Below are positions 34,742-44,559 of a DNA stretch of 64,000 nucleotides, piece by piece; position 1 is the first letter of the stretch; each line of letters starts with the position of its first letter. Location: assembly GCF_028858515.1 (NCBI RefSeq), contig NZ_JAPJZJ010000004.1, positions 62,001 through 126,000 of the forward strand, given 5' to 3'. The notes under the pieces were generated by a model. That model had not been told where the DNA came from, ran no database searches, and worked only from the letters and a program-made list of their open reading frames with translations. The position numbers and the translations under genes were made by a program. Source of the DNA: Aurantiacibacter sp. D1-12 (GTDB lineage Bacteria > Pseudomonadota > Alphaproteobacteria > Sphingomonadales > Sphingomonadaceae).

Positions 34742-36205
34742 ATGCGAATTCTCAAAAAGATCCTCATCGCCCTCGTTATTATTATTCTGCTCGCGGCCGG
34801 AATCCTTTGGCTGCTGGCTCGCCCGGACATCTCCGAAAGATCGCTCGATGATACCTCGGGTCCCGATCCGGTGCTGGTGGAGCCCGATGCGCAGACCATC
34901 CCCACTGTCGGGATCAACACGCCTATCGGCTGGGAGGAAGGCGAAGCACCGACCGCGGCAGAAGGCCTGGTGGTCAACCGTTTTGCCGAAGGGATCGAGC
35001 ATCCCCGCGTGCTCTACACGCTGCCCAATGGTGATGTGCTGGTGACGCTCACGAACCGGCCCGAAACCGATGGAGAGACCAACTGGCTGGTGCAGATGGT
35101 CATGGACTATCTCTTCAGAAAGGCCGGCGCTGCCGTTCCTTCGCCCAACCAGCTTGTCCTGCTGCGCGATGCGGACGAGGACGGCACGGCCGAGGAAACG
35201 ATCGTCTTGCGCGAGGAAGATCTCGACTCCCCCTCGGGCATCGCCTGGCATGATGGCAATCTTTACATCGCCAACCACGACGAGGTGCTGCGTTTCGACT
35301 ATGAACTGGGCGCCCCGTCGGTAGGGGGCGAAGCCGAGCAGATCGGCACGCTTCCTGCTGCCGGAAACCACTGGATGCGCAACATCGTTCTCAACGAAGA
35401 GGGCACGCGGCTCTATGTCGCGGTCGGCTCGGCCTCCAATATCGGCGAGCAGGGGATGGAGATCGAGGAAGGCCGCGCGGCCATCCACGAATTCAATCTT
35501 GAATCCGGCTCCTCACGCATCTTCGGCGCGGGCATCCGCAACGCCAACGGCATGGACTGGAACCCATGGACCGGTGAACTCTGGACGGTGGTCAACGAGC
35601 GCGACATGCTCGGCTCTGACCTGGTGCCCGATTACATGACTAACGTGCCCATCGGCGTGCATTACGGATGGCCCTGGGTGTACTTCAACGACGTTTTCGA
35701 CGAGCGGGTGGAAGCGCCCATGCCGCAATTCCTCACCGAATACACGCGCACTCCGCAATATGCCTTGGGCGCGCATACCGCGCCGCTCGGTATGGTCTTT
35801 ACCGCTGAAGGTGATCGCCTGAGCGAACGCTTCGGGCGGGGTGCCTTTATCGCGCGACACGGATCGTGGAATCGCCAGCCAGCCTCGGGATATGACGTGG
35901 TGTTTGTCGCCTTTGACGAGCGCGGCAATCCTGAAGGGCTGCCACAGCCCGTGCTAGAGAGCTTCCTGGTCGGCGATGGCGAAACCAAAGGCCGCCCGAC
36001 CTGGGTGGCGTGGGATCGCACCGGCGCTCTGTTGATCAGCGATGATACCGCCAACATCATTTGGCGCGTTACCGATCCGCAGTCTGAAGGCGCACCGGCG
36101 ATCGACCGGAATTCGGGCGAGCGTCTGCCGCCGCGTCGTCAGCTTCAGGGTGATCCGTCTCGTGCGTTCGAGGAAGGCGCGATCAACCCTGCCGACATTA
36201 TGTAG
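34742..36205 (+). CDS. PQQ-type glucose/sorbosone dehydrogenase family protein
   Basis: A 487-residue protein anchored by one N-terminal helix (about 8-27, the ILIALVIIILLAAGILWLL segment) with the rest periplasmic. The body is a six-bladed beta-propeller of the soluble aldose sugar dehydrogenase/L-sorbosone dehydrogenase family (blocks such as SPSGIAWHDGNLYIANHD, AGIRNANGMDWNPWTGELW and FIARHGSWNRQPASGYDV). PQQ binding is inferred from the family and substrate is unknown. Ends 22 bp before the tsaC-type gene. Confidence 0.85.
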   Translation: MRILKKILIALVIIILLAAGILWLLARPDISERSLDDTSGPDPVLVEPDAQTIPTVGINTPIGWEEGEAPTAAEGLVVNRFAEGIEHPRVLYTLPNGDVLVTLTNRPETDGETNWLVQMVMDYLFRKAGAAVPSPNQLVLLRDADEDGTAEETIVLREEDLDSPSGIAWHDGNLYIANHDEVLRFDYELGAPSVGGEAEQIGTLPAAGNHWMRNIVLNEEGTRLYVAVGSASNIGEQGMEIEEGRAAIHEFNLESGSSRIFGAGIRNANGMDWNPWTGELWTVVNERDMLGSDLVPDYMTNVPIGVHYGWPWVYFNDVFDERVEAPMPQFLTEYTRTPQYALGAHTAPLGMVFTAEGDRLSERFGRGAFIARHGSWNRQPASGYDVVFVAFDERGNPEGLPQPVLESFLVGDGETKGRPTWVAWDRTGALLISDDTANIIWRVTDPQSEGAPAIDRNSGERLPPRRQLQGDPSRAFEEGAINPADIM

Positions 36206-36227
36206 CCAGGGGCCAGTGCGGCTTAAG

Positions 36228-37187
36228 ATGGGCAACACAACCGAGACGATCCTGGCCGATGCCGATGGCATCGCGCGCGCCGCAGAAATCCTGCGTGGCG
36301 GCGGGCTCGTCGCCGTGCCGACCGAGACGGTGTATGGTCTTGCTGCGCGCGCCGACAGTGCAGAGGCGGTGGCCAGGATCTATGCCGCCAAAGGTCGCCC
36401 TGACTTCAATCCGCTGATCGTGCATGTGCGTGATATCGAACAGGCCGAGGGGATTGCAAAATTCGACACGGTGGACGCCAGATTGCTGGCAGATTTCGGG
36501 TGGCCCGGCCCGTTGACGCTTGTTCTCCCGTTACAGCCGGATGCGCAGATCACAGCTGCGGTCACCGCTGGCCTATCGACCGTTGCTTTACGCGTCCCGA
36601 AACACCCTGTGATGCGCCAGTTGCTCTCGTTGATAGACTTTCCGCTTGCTGCCCCCTCAGCCAACCGCAGCGGCTTTATTAGCCCGACCCATCCAGGCCA
36701 CGTCCTGGAATCGCTAGCAGGGCGGCTCGATCTGATCCTTGATGGAGGGACCTGCGCACGCGGGGTTGAATCGACGATTGTTGCGGTACGGCCAGACAGG
36801 CAATGGGTCGAGCTTCGTCCCGGTCCTTTCGATCTGCAGAACCAGCACGATGTGTGGTACGATGATACGAGCAAGCCGCGACCGATCCCGTATACCGGAT
36901 CAACGATCGAGGCACCCGGGCAACTCGAAAGCCACTATTCACCCGGCAAGCCTGTGCGTCTGAATGCCCGCGCGCCTGAATTCGACGAGTTCATGATCGG
37001 ATTTGCGGAAATCGGGGGGCAGTACAACCTGTCCGAAGCCGCCGACATCAATCTGGCAGCAGCGCGCATCTACGAAGCGCTCCATCTTGCCGCACAGTCA
37101 GACAAGCCGCGCATTGCGGTTGCGCCTATTCCTGAAAAGGGGATCGGCCGCGCTATCAATGATCGTCTGAAGCGCGCTGCAGCCTGA
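36228..37187 (+). CDS. tsaC: L-threonylcarbamoyladenylate synthase (Sua5/YrdC)
   Basis: Makes threonylcarbamoyl-AMP for t6A modification of tRNA. The 319-residue product has the YrdC core (GGGLVAVPTETVYGLAARAD, YAAKGRPDFNPLIVHV, LAAPSANRSGFISPTHP) and a C-terminal Sua5 domain of about 120 residues. Such a two-domain protein is Sua5-like; the symbol tsaC is used in the broad sense. Start ATG 36228 precedes the conserved helix AARAAEILRGGG by about 12 residues. Confidence 0.93.
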   Translation: MGNTTETILADADGIARAAEILRGGGLVAVPTETVYGLAARADSAEAVARIYAAKGRPDFNPLIVHVRDIEQAEGIAKFDTVDARLLADFGWPGPLTLVLPLQPDAQITAAVTAGLSTVALRVPKHPVMRQLLSLIDFPLAAPSANRSGFISPTHPGHVLESLAGRLDLILDGGTCARGVESTIVAVRPDRQWVELRPGPFDLQNQHDVWYDDTSKPRPIPYTGSTIEAPGQLESHYSPGKPVRLNARAPEFDEFMIGFAEIGGQYNLSEAADINLAAARIYEALHLAAQSDKPRIAVAPIPEKGIGRAINDRLKRAAA

Positions 37188-37213
37188 AGTCGTCTGGCGC
37201 AACTTCTTGCTGC

Positions 37214-37549
37214 CTAGTCGTCTTCGGGAAGGTCGGAGGGGAGCGATTCGATAAGTTCGTCCATCTCGCGCCGGACCGTCACCGCTTCGCGGCACGCATC
37301 GTCATCACCATCATTGCAGTCTTCGGCGAGCTTCTCGTAGTCGCGAGATAGCTCTCCGATACGCTCTTCACGTTCGCGCAGTTCGCGACCGCGATTGCGG
37401 TCTGCCTCGTCCTGGCTGGTTGTGGCCCAGTCGGCCGCCTGTGCTGCGCCGCGCACAGGTAGGGTTGCGACGTCCACTAGGTTTTTTGCCACGCAGCCGC
37501 TAAGCAGCAATGCGCACGCGGGGGTGGCAATAAGGGCAAAACGAAACAT
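37214..37549 (-). CDS. Small lipoprotein, unknown function
   Basis: A 111-residue protein with a lipoprotein signal ending in the lipobox LLSGC (Cys 19). The mature part is largely alpha-helical and charged (Glu/Arg-rich, REREERIGELSRDYEKLAEDC), with a pair of cysteines likely joined by disulfide. No family recognised. It converges on the tsaC gene. Confidence 0.78.
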   Translation of the reverse strand: MFRFALIATPACALLLSGCVAKNLVDVATLPVRGAAQAADWATTSQDEADRNRGRELREREERIGELSRDYEKLAEDCNDGDDDACREAVTVRREMDELIESLPSDLPEDD

Positions 37550-37622
37550 GGCGGGCTCTCCGGGGAAGGCGGTAACCTGCCCCTTGTGAACCCGCCACGC
37601 TCGTCAATCAACGGATTTGCGG

Positions 37623-38396
37623 TCAGGCGCCTTCTTCGACAGCCTCTTCGGTCTCGGCAGCTTCCTCGCAAACGAGGCTTCCCGAACCGATGGTGTTCGC
37701 TTCGCAAGAGGCGGAGCCCGTCACATAGACAGTGCCCGAGCCGCCGATATTGGCCTCGACCCGTCCATCCGAAGCAAAGCGCGCGCTTCCCGATCCGCCG
37801 ATGTTCACTTCGGCACGTTCAACCTGCAAGTCCGCCATATTGGCCGAACCGTTGCCGCCAATGGTCACTTCGAGGCGATCTGCCGTGCCCGATGTTGTGG
37901 CCGAACCGCTGCCGCCGATCATGACTTCAAGCGAATCTGCCTCGATGCTTGTTACAGAAACCGAGCCTGATCCACCGACCACAATCTCTGCACTGCTTGC
38001 CATGGTATCTGCTTCGATCGAACCGGACCCACCCATGATCAGCATTGATGGTGCAGGCATGGTGATCAGCACAGTCGCACTACCACCCCCGCTTGAGCTT
38101 TCATTGTCGCGAAGGATTGCGAGGGAGCCCTCGCTCAGGACAAAGCGCATGCGCTCGACTGCTTCATCACTGCCATCGACATCGATAGTGAATTCATCGC
38201 CGGTGGTGATGACCACACTGTCCGAACCACCCATCGCGACGCCTGTCGGTGCATCACCGCTCATGTCGAGCTCGGAAAGCGGAACACCTTCTTCGCCGTT
38301 GATCGTGATATCCATATCGCCGCAGCCCGAAAGTGCGGTGGCGGCGGCCAGGGCTGCGATAGGAGCAACGCGGCGAGCCAGTTTGGCAAAATTCAT
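37623..38396 (-). CDS. GIN-domain (DUF2807) lipoprotein
   Basis: A 257-residue protein with a signal peptide ending in the lipobox ALSGC (Cys 25). The mature part is a DUF2807 beta-helix in which a short G-G-S-G-S unit recurs about every 18-22 residues (MIMGGSGSIEAD, VVGGSGSVSV, MIGGSGSATT, TIGGNGSANM, NIGGSGSARF, NIGGSGTVYV). The acidic C-terminal tail is probably flexible. The family occurs in putative adhesin heads; no function is proven. Sits between the lipoprotein gene and carD. Confidence 0.85.
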   Translation of the reverse strand: MNFAKLARRVAPIAALAAATALSGCGDMDITINGEEGVPLSELDMSGDAPTGVAMGGSDSVVITTGDEFTIDVDGSDEAVERMRFVLSEGSLAILRDNESSSGGGSATVLITMPAPSMLIMGGSGSIEADTMASSAEIVVGGSGSVSVTSIEADSLEVMIGGSGSATTSGTADRLEVTIGGNGSANMADLQVERAEVNIGGSGSARFASDGRVEANIGGSGTVYVTGSASCEANTIGSGSLVCEEAAETEEAVEEGA

Positions 38397-38503
38397 GTCT
38401 CAGTCCTCCAACTGTGTGTTGCCATCCTAATACACAAGCACGCACATGCATGCAAAGCCGCTCGTCGAGCCTGCGATGACGCTGGCAGACGCGGCTCAGG
38501 CAC

Positions 38504-38538
38504 AAAAAAGGGCCGCTCACACGTGGTGAACGGCCCTT
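38504..38538 (-). terminator. Terminator of carD
   Basis: On the minus strand GGGCCGTTCAC pairs with GTGAGCGGCCC (one G-T) and is followed by six T. It starts 20 bp after the carD stop. Confidence 0.85.
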
Positions 38539-38557
38539 CAAACACTTTCAGGCGCGC

Positions 38558-39091
38558 TTAGGCGTCTTCGGTGTTCTCGTAATACTGCGGAGCATGCTCT
38601 TTCAGCACGTCGAGGATCTTCTCGAGAGCGGTGGGCTCGTCGGTCTTTTCCATTGCGGCCAGTTCGCGTGCGAGACGCGAGCTTGCTGCTTCAAAGATCT
38701 GACGCTCCGAATAGCTCTGCTCGGGCTGGTCTTCCGGGCGGAACAGGTCGCGCGTCACTTCAGCGATAAGGACAATCTCACCAGAGTTGATCTTCGCTTC
38801 ATATTCCTGCGCACGGCGGCTCCACATGGTGCGCTTCACCTTGGGCTTGCCCTTCAGCGTTTCCATCGCTTCCTTCAGTGTCTTGTCGCTGGAAAGCTTG
38901 CGCATGCCGATGGATTCGACCTTGTTGGTCGGTACGCGGAGCGTCATGCGCTCCTTCTCGAAACGCAACACATACAGCTCCAGCTGCATGCCGGCGATTT
39001 CTTCATTCTGGAGTTCGATCACACGGCCCACACCGTGCTTGGGGTAGACAACGTAGTCGCCGACTTCGAAGGCGAGAGCATTCGCAGCCAT
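38558..39091 (-). CDS. carD: CarD family transcriptional regulator
   Basis: RNA polymerase-binding regulator (CarD/CdnL) that stabilises promoter open complexes, especially at rRNA promoters. The 177-residue product has the TRCF-like N-terminal RNAP-interaction domain (FEVGDYVVYPKHGVGRVIEL), the CarD core MWSRRAQEYEAKINSG, and a helical C-terminal domain. ATG 39091 follows AAGGAAT at good spacing; the upstream in-frame codons are not needed. A strong terminator follows. The 278 bp to fdxA hold no recognised feature. Confidence 0.93.
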   Translation of the reverse strand: MAANALAFEVGDYVVYPKHGVGRVIELQNEEIAGMQLELYVLRFEKERMTLRVPTNKVESIGMRKLSSDKTLKEAMETLKGKPKVKRTMWSRRAQEYEAKINSGEIVLIAEVTRDLFRPEDQPEQSYSERQIFEAASSRLARELAAMEKTDEPTALEKILDVLKEHAPQYYENTEDA

Positions 39092-39369
39092 ACAAATTCC
39101 TTTCTGTCGCACGTCCCGCGAAAACAATGTCACAAAGCCCCTCCGCTGACATGCAGCGGCCAGTCATTGCATCATGTTGCTAAAAGCGGGGACCTGCCTT
39201 CCTAACCGCCTGGGGCCACAAAGAACCGCCAGTTGGGCAAGTATATAACAGATTCGTGACATAATTGCCACCCCGTTGCGCTTTGCCACCGAAGTGGCGC
39301 GCAGCTGTTCTTTATCGGGACTGTTTTCGGCAGGGGCCGAGCGGTCAGCCTGCAAGAAAAGCCTGCACT

Positions 39370-39708
39370 TTAGTCACCTTCGCCGGGCTCTTCGCTGAAG
39401 AACTTCTCGAACTTGCCCTCTGCGCCCTTGTGATCGTCTGCGTCGGCAGGCGGATCCTTCTTCTCGGTGATGTTGGGCCATTCGGCAGAGAACTTGGTGT
39501 TGATCTCCAGCCATTTTTCGAGGCCGTCTTCGGTATCGGGCAGGATCGCTTCGGCGGGGCATTCGGGCTCACACACGCCGCAATCGATGCATTCGCTGGG
39601 GTTGATGACGAGCATGTTCTCGCCTTCGTAGAAACAATCTACCGGGCAGACCTCGACGCAGTCGGTGTATTTGCATTTGATGCAGGCGTCGGTGACGACA
39701 TAGGTCAT
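39370..39708 (-). CDS. fdxA: Ferredoxin FdxA (7Fe type)
   Basis: Small electron carrier with a [3Fe-4S] and a [4Fe-4S] cluster. The 112-residue product has the cysteine clusters [17 protein letters not shown] and [12 protein letters not shown]. It lies between carD and the S4 gene on the same strand. This block (carD, fdxA, S4 protein, helicase) is conserved in related genomes. Confidence 0.95.
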   Translation of the reverse strand: MTYVVTDACIKCKYTDCVEVCPVDCFYEGENMLVINPSECIDCGVCEPECPAEAILPDTEDGLEKWLEINTKFSAEWPNITEKKDPPADADDHKGAEGKFEKFFSEEPGEGD

Positions 39709-39765
39709 GTGGCGAATATCCCTTGTGGTTGCTGCCGAAGTCCTATGGCGATTGAAACGAACGCG

Positions 39766-40023
39766 TCAAGCATTGCGATCAAGCTCACGGTAATGCGAGC
39801 GCGCTTCGGCCGCGGGGCCGCGTCTTGCAGGAAGGGATTCAATGGCGATCACGCGGACGGTGTAGCCGATGGGCAGCGTGAGCACGTCACCTGTTGCAAC
39901 AGGCAGGTCGGCGCGCGTGACCCGCTCTCCATTACAGCGCATGTGCGCTTCCTCGATCCAGTGCTGCGCCACGCTGCGGCTCTTGGCGAAGCGCAGGCGC
40001 ACCAAGAGCAGATCGAGCCGCAA
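39766..40023 (-). CDS. S4-domain RNA-binding protein (Hsp15-like)
   Basis: An 85-residue protein that is essentially one S4 domain (MRLDLLLVRLRFAKSRSVAQHWI then MRCNGERVTRADLPV), as in Hsp15, which recycles stalled 50S subunits. Only 7 bp separate it from the upstream helicase gene, so it is co-transcribed with it. Confidence 0.9.
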   Translation of the reverse strand: MRLDLLLVRLRFAKSRSVAQHWIEEAHMRCNGERVTRADLPVATGDVLTLPIGYTVRVIAIESLPARRGPAAEARSHYRELDRNA

Positions 40024-40030
40024 AGTCTGT

Positions 40031-42706
40031 TTACTTCTTCAACAGATCGGCGAGGCCTGCGAGCGCCTTGCCCGTTGCAGGCTGGTTTGCCGGCTGCCTG
40101 TGGGTGGGGCGATTGCCCTTCGTCCCGCGCTTGTCAGGGCGTTTGCCCCCCTTGCCCTTAGGTGCAGGCCCTCTGCTGTGCTGTGACCGTGAGGGTGCAG
40201 AATCCTTGCGCGGTGCGCGCCATGTCCACGGCACTGGGCGTTCTGGGCCATACATGCCCTCCGCCAGGGCTTCCTGCTGACCCTGGCGGAACCCGGCATC
40301 CTTCATCAGGCTGCGGAAATTCTCTTCGGAAAGACCCATGCTGGTGGCGAGCGCGACATCGATGGGGAACCCTTTCGCGCCCTTGTCGCCCGCAACCTGC
40401 GCCTTGGCGCGCTGTTCATGCGCGGTACGGAACAGCTTCTCGGCCATGTCGACACGGATCGCTTGCTTGCCCGCTCGGCGATAGCCTGCGGGCATGGGCT
40501 TGGCGCTGTCGATCACCGCAGCCATCGATTCATGAATGGGACGCGGATCGACACCCAGCGCCTTGAGCAGCGCGCGGGGCGCGGGCTTGAGCAGCGCGGG
40601 CACATAGACATCAAGCGAACCGATGTTGACGCCAAGACGGCGCAGGAAAGGGCGTTTCTCCTTGGGTACATGCCGCAATCCTGCATCTTCACGCCAGACG
40701 GTACCATTGCGATCTGCAAGTGTCAGAAGGAGCGCGCGCACTTCGCTCCCCGCTTCGGGATCTTCTGCCGCCTCTTCCAGCGCAGCAAGCGGAGCGAGCG
40801 GCGCAAGCTTTTCGCCCAACCAGACCTGCAATGCTTCTTCCAGACGGTTCTTCTGTGCAGGATCGAGCTGGCCCAGTTCCTTCGCCATGACGATGCGCGG
40901 TGCGGTAATGTTTTTGCTGCGTTCGAGCGTAGCAACCGGCTTGCCATCGCGCATGATCGCGCCATCAGCAACGTCCAGCTCCCCCAACTCGTCTGCCACC
41001 AGCTTGCTCGCCTTCTGCGCCAGCAGAGCGGCCATGTGCTTTTCCGCCGCGGCGAGCATCAACTTGCGATCCTCATGACTCGCATCGGGATCGACCACGA
41101 AGCGGAAGCCATCGAGATGGCCGATCGGCTGGCCTTCGACCGTTACCCGGCCATCGTCTTCCAGATTTACTCGCAAAAGTCCTGCATCCTTTCCCATTCC
41201 GCGCATCAATACAGCGGTTCGGCGATTGACGAAACGCTCGGTCAATTTCTGGTGCAGCGCGTCGGAAAGCTTGGCTTCCGCCGCTCGAGCTCGTGCTGCC
41301 ATTTCATCGCGCGCCAAGACCCAGTCAGGACGCTGGCAAATATAGGCCCAGCTGCGTATCGCGGCGAGCCGGCCCTGCAGCGTGTCGATATCGCCCGACA
41401 CATTGCCGAGTTCGCCAATCCGCCGCGCAACGAAGTCCGCGCCAATATGGCCGTGCTGCAGGTCCGTCCAGAGCCGGGCGACAAAGCGTGCATGATGGTC
41501 TGCACCCTGCTGGCGGAAGTCGGGAAGCTGGCAAGCCTCCCAGAAACGACGCACCTGACCTGACGTCGTGACGCTTGCCGCCATCTCGTCCTGCTCAGCG
41601 AGCCGCTTGAGGACAGCCAGATCGATTGCCTCAGGACCAGGTGCGAGGCCTTCTTCCTGCGGCTTGGTTTCGAGATCACCGATCAGCACATCGAGCGTGT
41701 CGAAGCGCGGCTGCGGCTCGCGCCAGAACAGCTTGGCGACCGGCGCGAATTGGTGATTCTCGATTGCGTAGATCTCTTCTTCGGAGAATTCGATCGGTTG
41801 CTTGCGTCCCCGCCCACCATGAGCGCCGGCCATCGTTCCGAAAGTACCATCGGTCTGGTGACGCCCCGCACGCCCCGCGATCTGCGCCATCTCCGCCGGG
41901 GACAGGCGACGCTGGCGAACGCCGTCAAATTTCCTGAGGCTGGCAAAGGCGACGTGATGCACGTCAAGGTTGAGGCCCATGCCGATGGCATCGGTGGCAA
42001 CGATGTAGTCGACCTCGCCCGACTGGAAGAGCTCGACCTGGCGGTTGCGCGTCTGCGGGCTGAGTGCCCCCATCACCACCGCCGCACCACCACGGAATCG
42101 GCGCAGCAATTCGGCGACCTGGTAAACTTGCTCGACCGAGAAAGCGACCACGGCACTGCGCGGTGGCAAGCGGGAAAGCTTGCACGATCCCGCATGGCTC
42201 AGGATGGAGAAGCGCGGCCGTTCCTCGATGCTGGCTTGGGGAACGAGCTGACGGACCATCGGCTCCAGCGTCGCGGAACCCAGTAGCATGGTCTCTTCAC
42301 GCCCGCGCGCATGCAGCAGCCGGTCGGTGAAGATATGCCCGCGTTCGCGATCCGCGCCGATCTGCGCCTCGTCGAGCGCGACAAAAGCCTTTCCACCACC
42401 ATCGCGCGGCATCGCCTCTGCCGTGCAAAGGAAATAGCGCGCGTTGGGAGGTTCGATCCGCTCCTCGCCGGTGATCAGTGCGCAGGCACTCTCGCCCTTG
42501 ATCGCGCAGACCTTGTCGTAAACCTCGCGCGCCAGCAGCCGCAGCGGAAAGCCGATCATCCCGGAGGAATGGCCGCACATCCGCTCGATCGCGAGATGCG
42601 TTTTGCCGGTATTGGTGGGGCCGAGCACGGCGCGGATTCGGCTGTCGGCGTGGGGAAGCGTCACAATGGGCTCGCCATGCCGATTCAGAGCGCTGCGTGC
42701 AAGCAT
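40031..42706 (-). CDS. Suv3-like superfamily 2 helicase
   Basis: An 891-residue nucleic acid helicase related to mitochondrial Suv3. Walker A GPTNTGKTH at residues 29-37, Walker B DEAQ at 112-115, motif III GSAT and the C-terminal helicase domain with IVATDAIGMGLNLD and QIAGRAGRH are all present. Residues about 780-891 are basic and low-complexity (Lys/Pro/Gly-rich), typical of RNA-binding tails. Likely acts in RNA turnover with the co-transcribed S4 protein. Divergent from the M23 peptidase gene. Confidence 0.9.
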   Translation of the reverse strand: MLARSALNRHGEPIVTLPHADSRIRAVLGPTNTGKTHLAIERMCGHSSGMIGFPLRLLAREVYDKVCAIKGESACALITGEERIEPPNARYFLCTAEAMPRDGGGKAFVALDEAQIGADRERGHIFTDRLLHARGREETMLLGSATLEPMVRQLVPQASIEERPRFSILSHAGSCKLSRLPPRSAVVAFSVEQVYQVAELLRRFRGGAAVVMGALSPQTRNRQVELFQSGEVDYIVATDAIGMGLNLDVHHVAFASLRKFDGVRQRRLSPAEMAQIAGRAGRHQTDGTFGTMAGAHGGRGRKQPIEFSEEEIYAIENHQFAPVAKLFWREPQPRFDTLDVLIGDLETKPQEEGLAPGPEAIDLAVLKRLAEQDEMAASVTTSGQVRRFWEACQLPDFRQQGADHHARFVARLWTDLQHGHIGADFVARRIGELGNVSGDIDTLQGRLAAIRSWAYICQRPDWVLARDEMAARARAAEAKLSDALHQKLTERFVNRRTAVLMRGMGKDAGLLRVNLEDDGRVTVEGQPIGHLDGFRFVVDPDASHEDRKLMLAAAEKHMAALLAQKASKLVADELGELDVADGAIMRDGKPVATLERSKNITAPRIVMAKELGQLDPAQKNRLEEALQVWLGEKLAPLAPLAALEEAAEDPEAGSEVRALLLTLADRNGTVWREDAGLRHVPKEKRPFLRRLGVNIGSLDVYVPALLKPAPRALLKALGVDPRPIHESMAAVIDSAKPMPAGYRRAGKQAIRVDMAEKLFRTAHEQRAKAQVAGDKGAKGFPIDVALATSMGLSEENFRSLMKDAGFRQGQQEALAEGMYGPERPVPWTWRAPRKDSAPSRSQHSRGPAPKGKGGKRPDKRGTKGNRPTHRQPANQPATGKALAGLADLLKK

Positions 42707-42765
42707 CAGGGCAATCCCTTAGTCGGCCAAACGCCTCATCGCGCGCCAGACTCGGCTGGTCGACG

Positions 42766-42780
42766 TTAAAGCGAAATTTA
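42766..42780. promoter_or_regulatory. CtrA-like half-site pair
   Basis: TTAA-N7-TTTA, seven of eight bases of the CtrA pattern TTAA-N7-TTAA. It lies in the divergent gap between the helicase and M23 genes. A motif this short can occur by chance. Confidence 0.3.
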
Positions 42781-42882
42781 CTTTATGCAGCCACTCTTTG
42801 TCGCAATTACGCACAGTCGGAACCGGGTCGCGCCGCTTCCGGCTGGAAAGCTGTTTTCGCGCGAGCCACTAAGGAGGGCGCG

Positions 42883-44496
42883 TTGTTCAAGGACCCAGAA
42901 GGCCAGGATCACAAACCGGATGGCGATTATCCGCCAGCCGATTTGTCGTCTGCGCAAATGGCCGGGTCCGGCAGTTCCTCCCGTCCGCGCCGGATTGCCC
43001 GCGGAAACTCGCTTGCTGACCGCTATGAGGGATGGCGCGCCCGCGCTTCCGATGCCCTCGCCTCTGCCGATCTTGCGCCTGACCTGGCCGATGACATCGG
43101 TTCGCGCCGCTGGTTGCGCGGTGTTGTCACGCTTGTCGGACTCTCGGCTATAGCGCTTGCCGCCTGGCCGGGGTTTTCCTCGGTCGAAGCCGCTCCTTCG
43201 ATGCGGATTGACGATGCGGTGCGCGATGAATTCCGCAGCCAGATGATCATGCCGCTGGCTCTTGGCGCCGATAGCGGCCGCCGTATGGGCGCGACCTTTG
43301 CCGTGGCAGAGCTGGAAAGCGCTCCCGAGCGCCCGCGCCTTGATCTGGTCGCCACGCTAACGCAAGGCGACGGATTCGATCGCATGCTGCGTCGCGCCGG
43401 CATCAGCGCGGAAGAGGCGGCCCAGATTACGCGCCTCGTCAACGGGGCGATGCCGCTGGACGACATTACGTCTGGCACGCAGATCGACATCACACTCGGA
43501 CGCCGCGCCAACCCCGATGTGCCGCGCCCGGTAGAGGCGCTGTCCTTCCGCGCGCGGTTCGATCTGCAGCTCAACGTTTCCCGCCGCGATGGCCAGCTGG
43601 TCATCGATCCGCGCCCGATCATGGTCGATGCGACGCCGCTGCGCGTGCGTGGCCGCGTGGGCGACAGCCTGTACCGCTCGGCTCGCGCTGCGGGTGCGCC
43701 GCCCAGCTCGGTGCAGGAATTCCTCCGCACCATTGGCCAGGAATACGATCTCGACCGCAATATCGGCGCGAATGACGAATTTGACATGATCGTCGACTAT
43801 CGCCGCGCCGCTACGGGTGAGATCGAAGTCGGCGACCTGCTTTACGCTGCGATCATTCGTGAAGACCGCCCACGCGTGCAGCTGATGCGCTTTGGCCGCG
43901 AAGGCCGCTTCTATGACGCGGCAGGCGAAGGCACGATGCGCGAAGGGCTGATTGCTCCGGTGCCGGGTGCGATCTCCAGCCGCTACGGCATGCGCCGCCA
44001 TCCGATCCTCGGCTATCGCCGCATGCACGCCGGTGTCGATTTCCGCGGACGTCATGGCACCCCGATCTATGCCGCGACCGATGGCACGGTGAACTATGCC
44101 GGACGCAACGGCGGCCTCGGCAACTTTGTCCGAATTCGCCACGCGGGCGGGCTTTCGACAGGCTATGCGCATATGAGCCGGATTGCCGTTCGCAACGGTG
44201 AAAGCGTCACGCGTGGGCAGGTGATCGGCTATATCGGTTCGACGGGCCTCTCGACTGGGCCGCACCTGCATTACGAGATGTACCGCAACGGTCAGAATAT
44301 CGATCCGCTGAGCGTGCGCTTTGTCACTCGCGCGCAGCTTTCGGGCGCGCAGCTCGCCAATTTCCGTGAACAGCTGGTGCGTCTGCAGATGGTCGAGGCG
44401 GGAGCCGCCCTTGCCGATCTTCCGCCCGACTCCTCAACGCGTGAAGAGCCGGTGCGCGAGATTGACCGTATCGAGAACCGTCAGAGAATCGACTAG
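42883..44496 (+). CDS. M23 family metallopeptidase, membrane-anchored
   Basis: A 537-residue peptidoglycan endopeptidase or LytM-type regulator. TTG 42883 is the start, supported by a strong AAGGAGG 5 bases upstream. After a low-complexity cytoplasmic part, one hydrophobic segment (near residues 85-100, VVTLVGLSAIALAAWPG) anchors it in the membrane. An OapA/LysM-like region follows and the C-terminal M23 domain has HAGVDFRG, YAHMSRI and HLHYEM zinc motifs. No strong terminator lies between it and hemB. Confidence 0.88.
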   Translation: MFKDPEGQDHKPDGDYPPADLSSAQMAGSGSSSRPRRIARGNSLADRYEGWRARASDALASADLAPDLADDIGSRRWLRGVVTLVGLSAIALAAWPGFSSVEAAPSMRIDDAVRDEFRSQMIMPLALGADSGRRMGATFAVAELESAPERPRLDLVATLTQGDGFDRMLRRAGISAEEAAQITRLVNGAMPLDDITSGTQIDITLGRRANPDVPRPVEALSFRARFDLQLNVSRRDGQLVIDPRPIMVDATPLRVRGRVGDSLYRSARAAGAPPSSVQEFLRTIGQEYDLDRNIGANDEFDMIVDYRRAATGEIEVGDLLYAAIIREDRPRVQLMRFGREGRFYDAAGEGTMREGLIAPVPGAISSRYGMRRHPILGYRRMHAGVDFRGRHGTPIYAATDGTVNYAGRNGGLGNFVRIRHAGGLSTGYAHMSRIAVRNGESVTRGQVIGYIGSTGLSTGPHLHYEMYRNGQNIDPLSVRFVTRAQLSGAQLANFREQLVRLQMVEAGAALADLPPDSSTREEPVREIDRIENRQRID

Positions 44497-44559
44497 GCGG
44501 GCTGGACGGCACAGGTTGCGCATTGCCCACATGGCAGAATTCCGGCAGGACCAGCGCCC

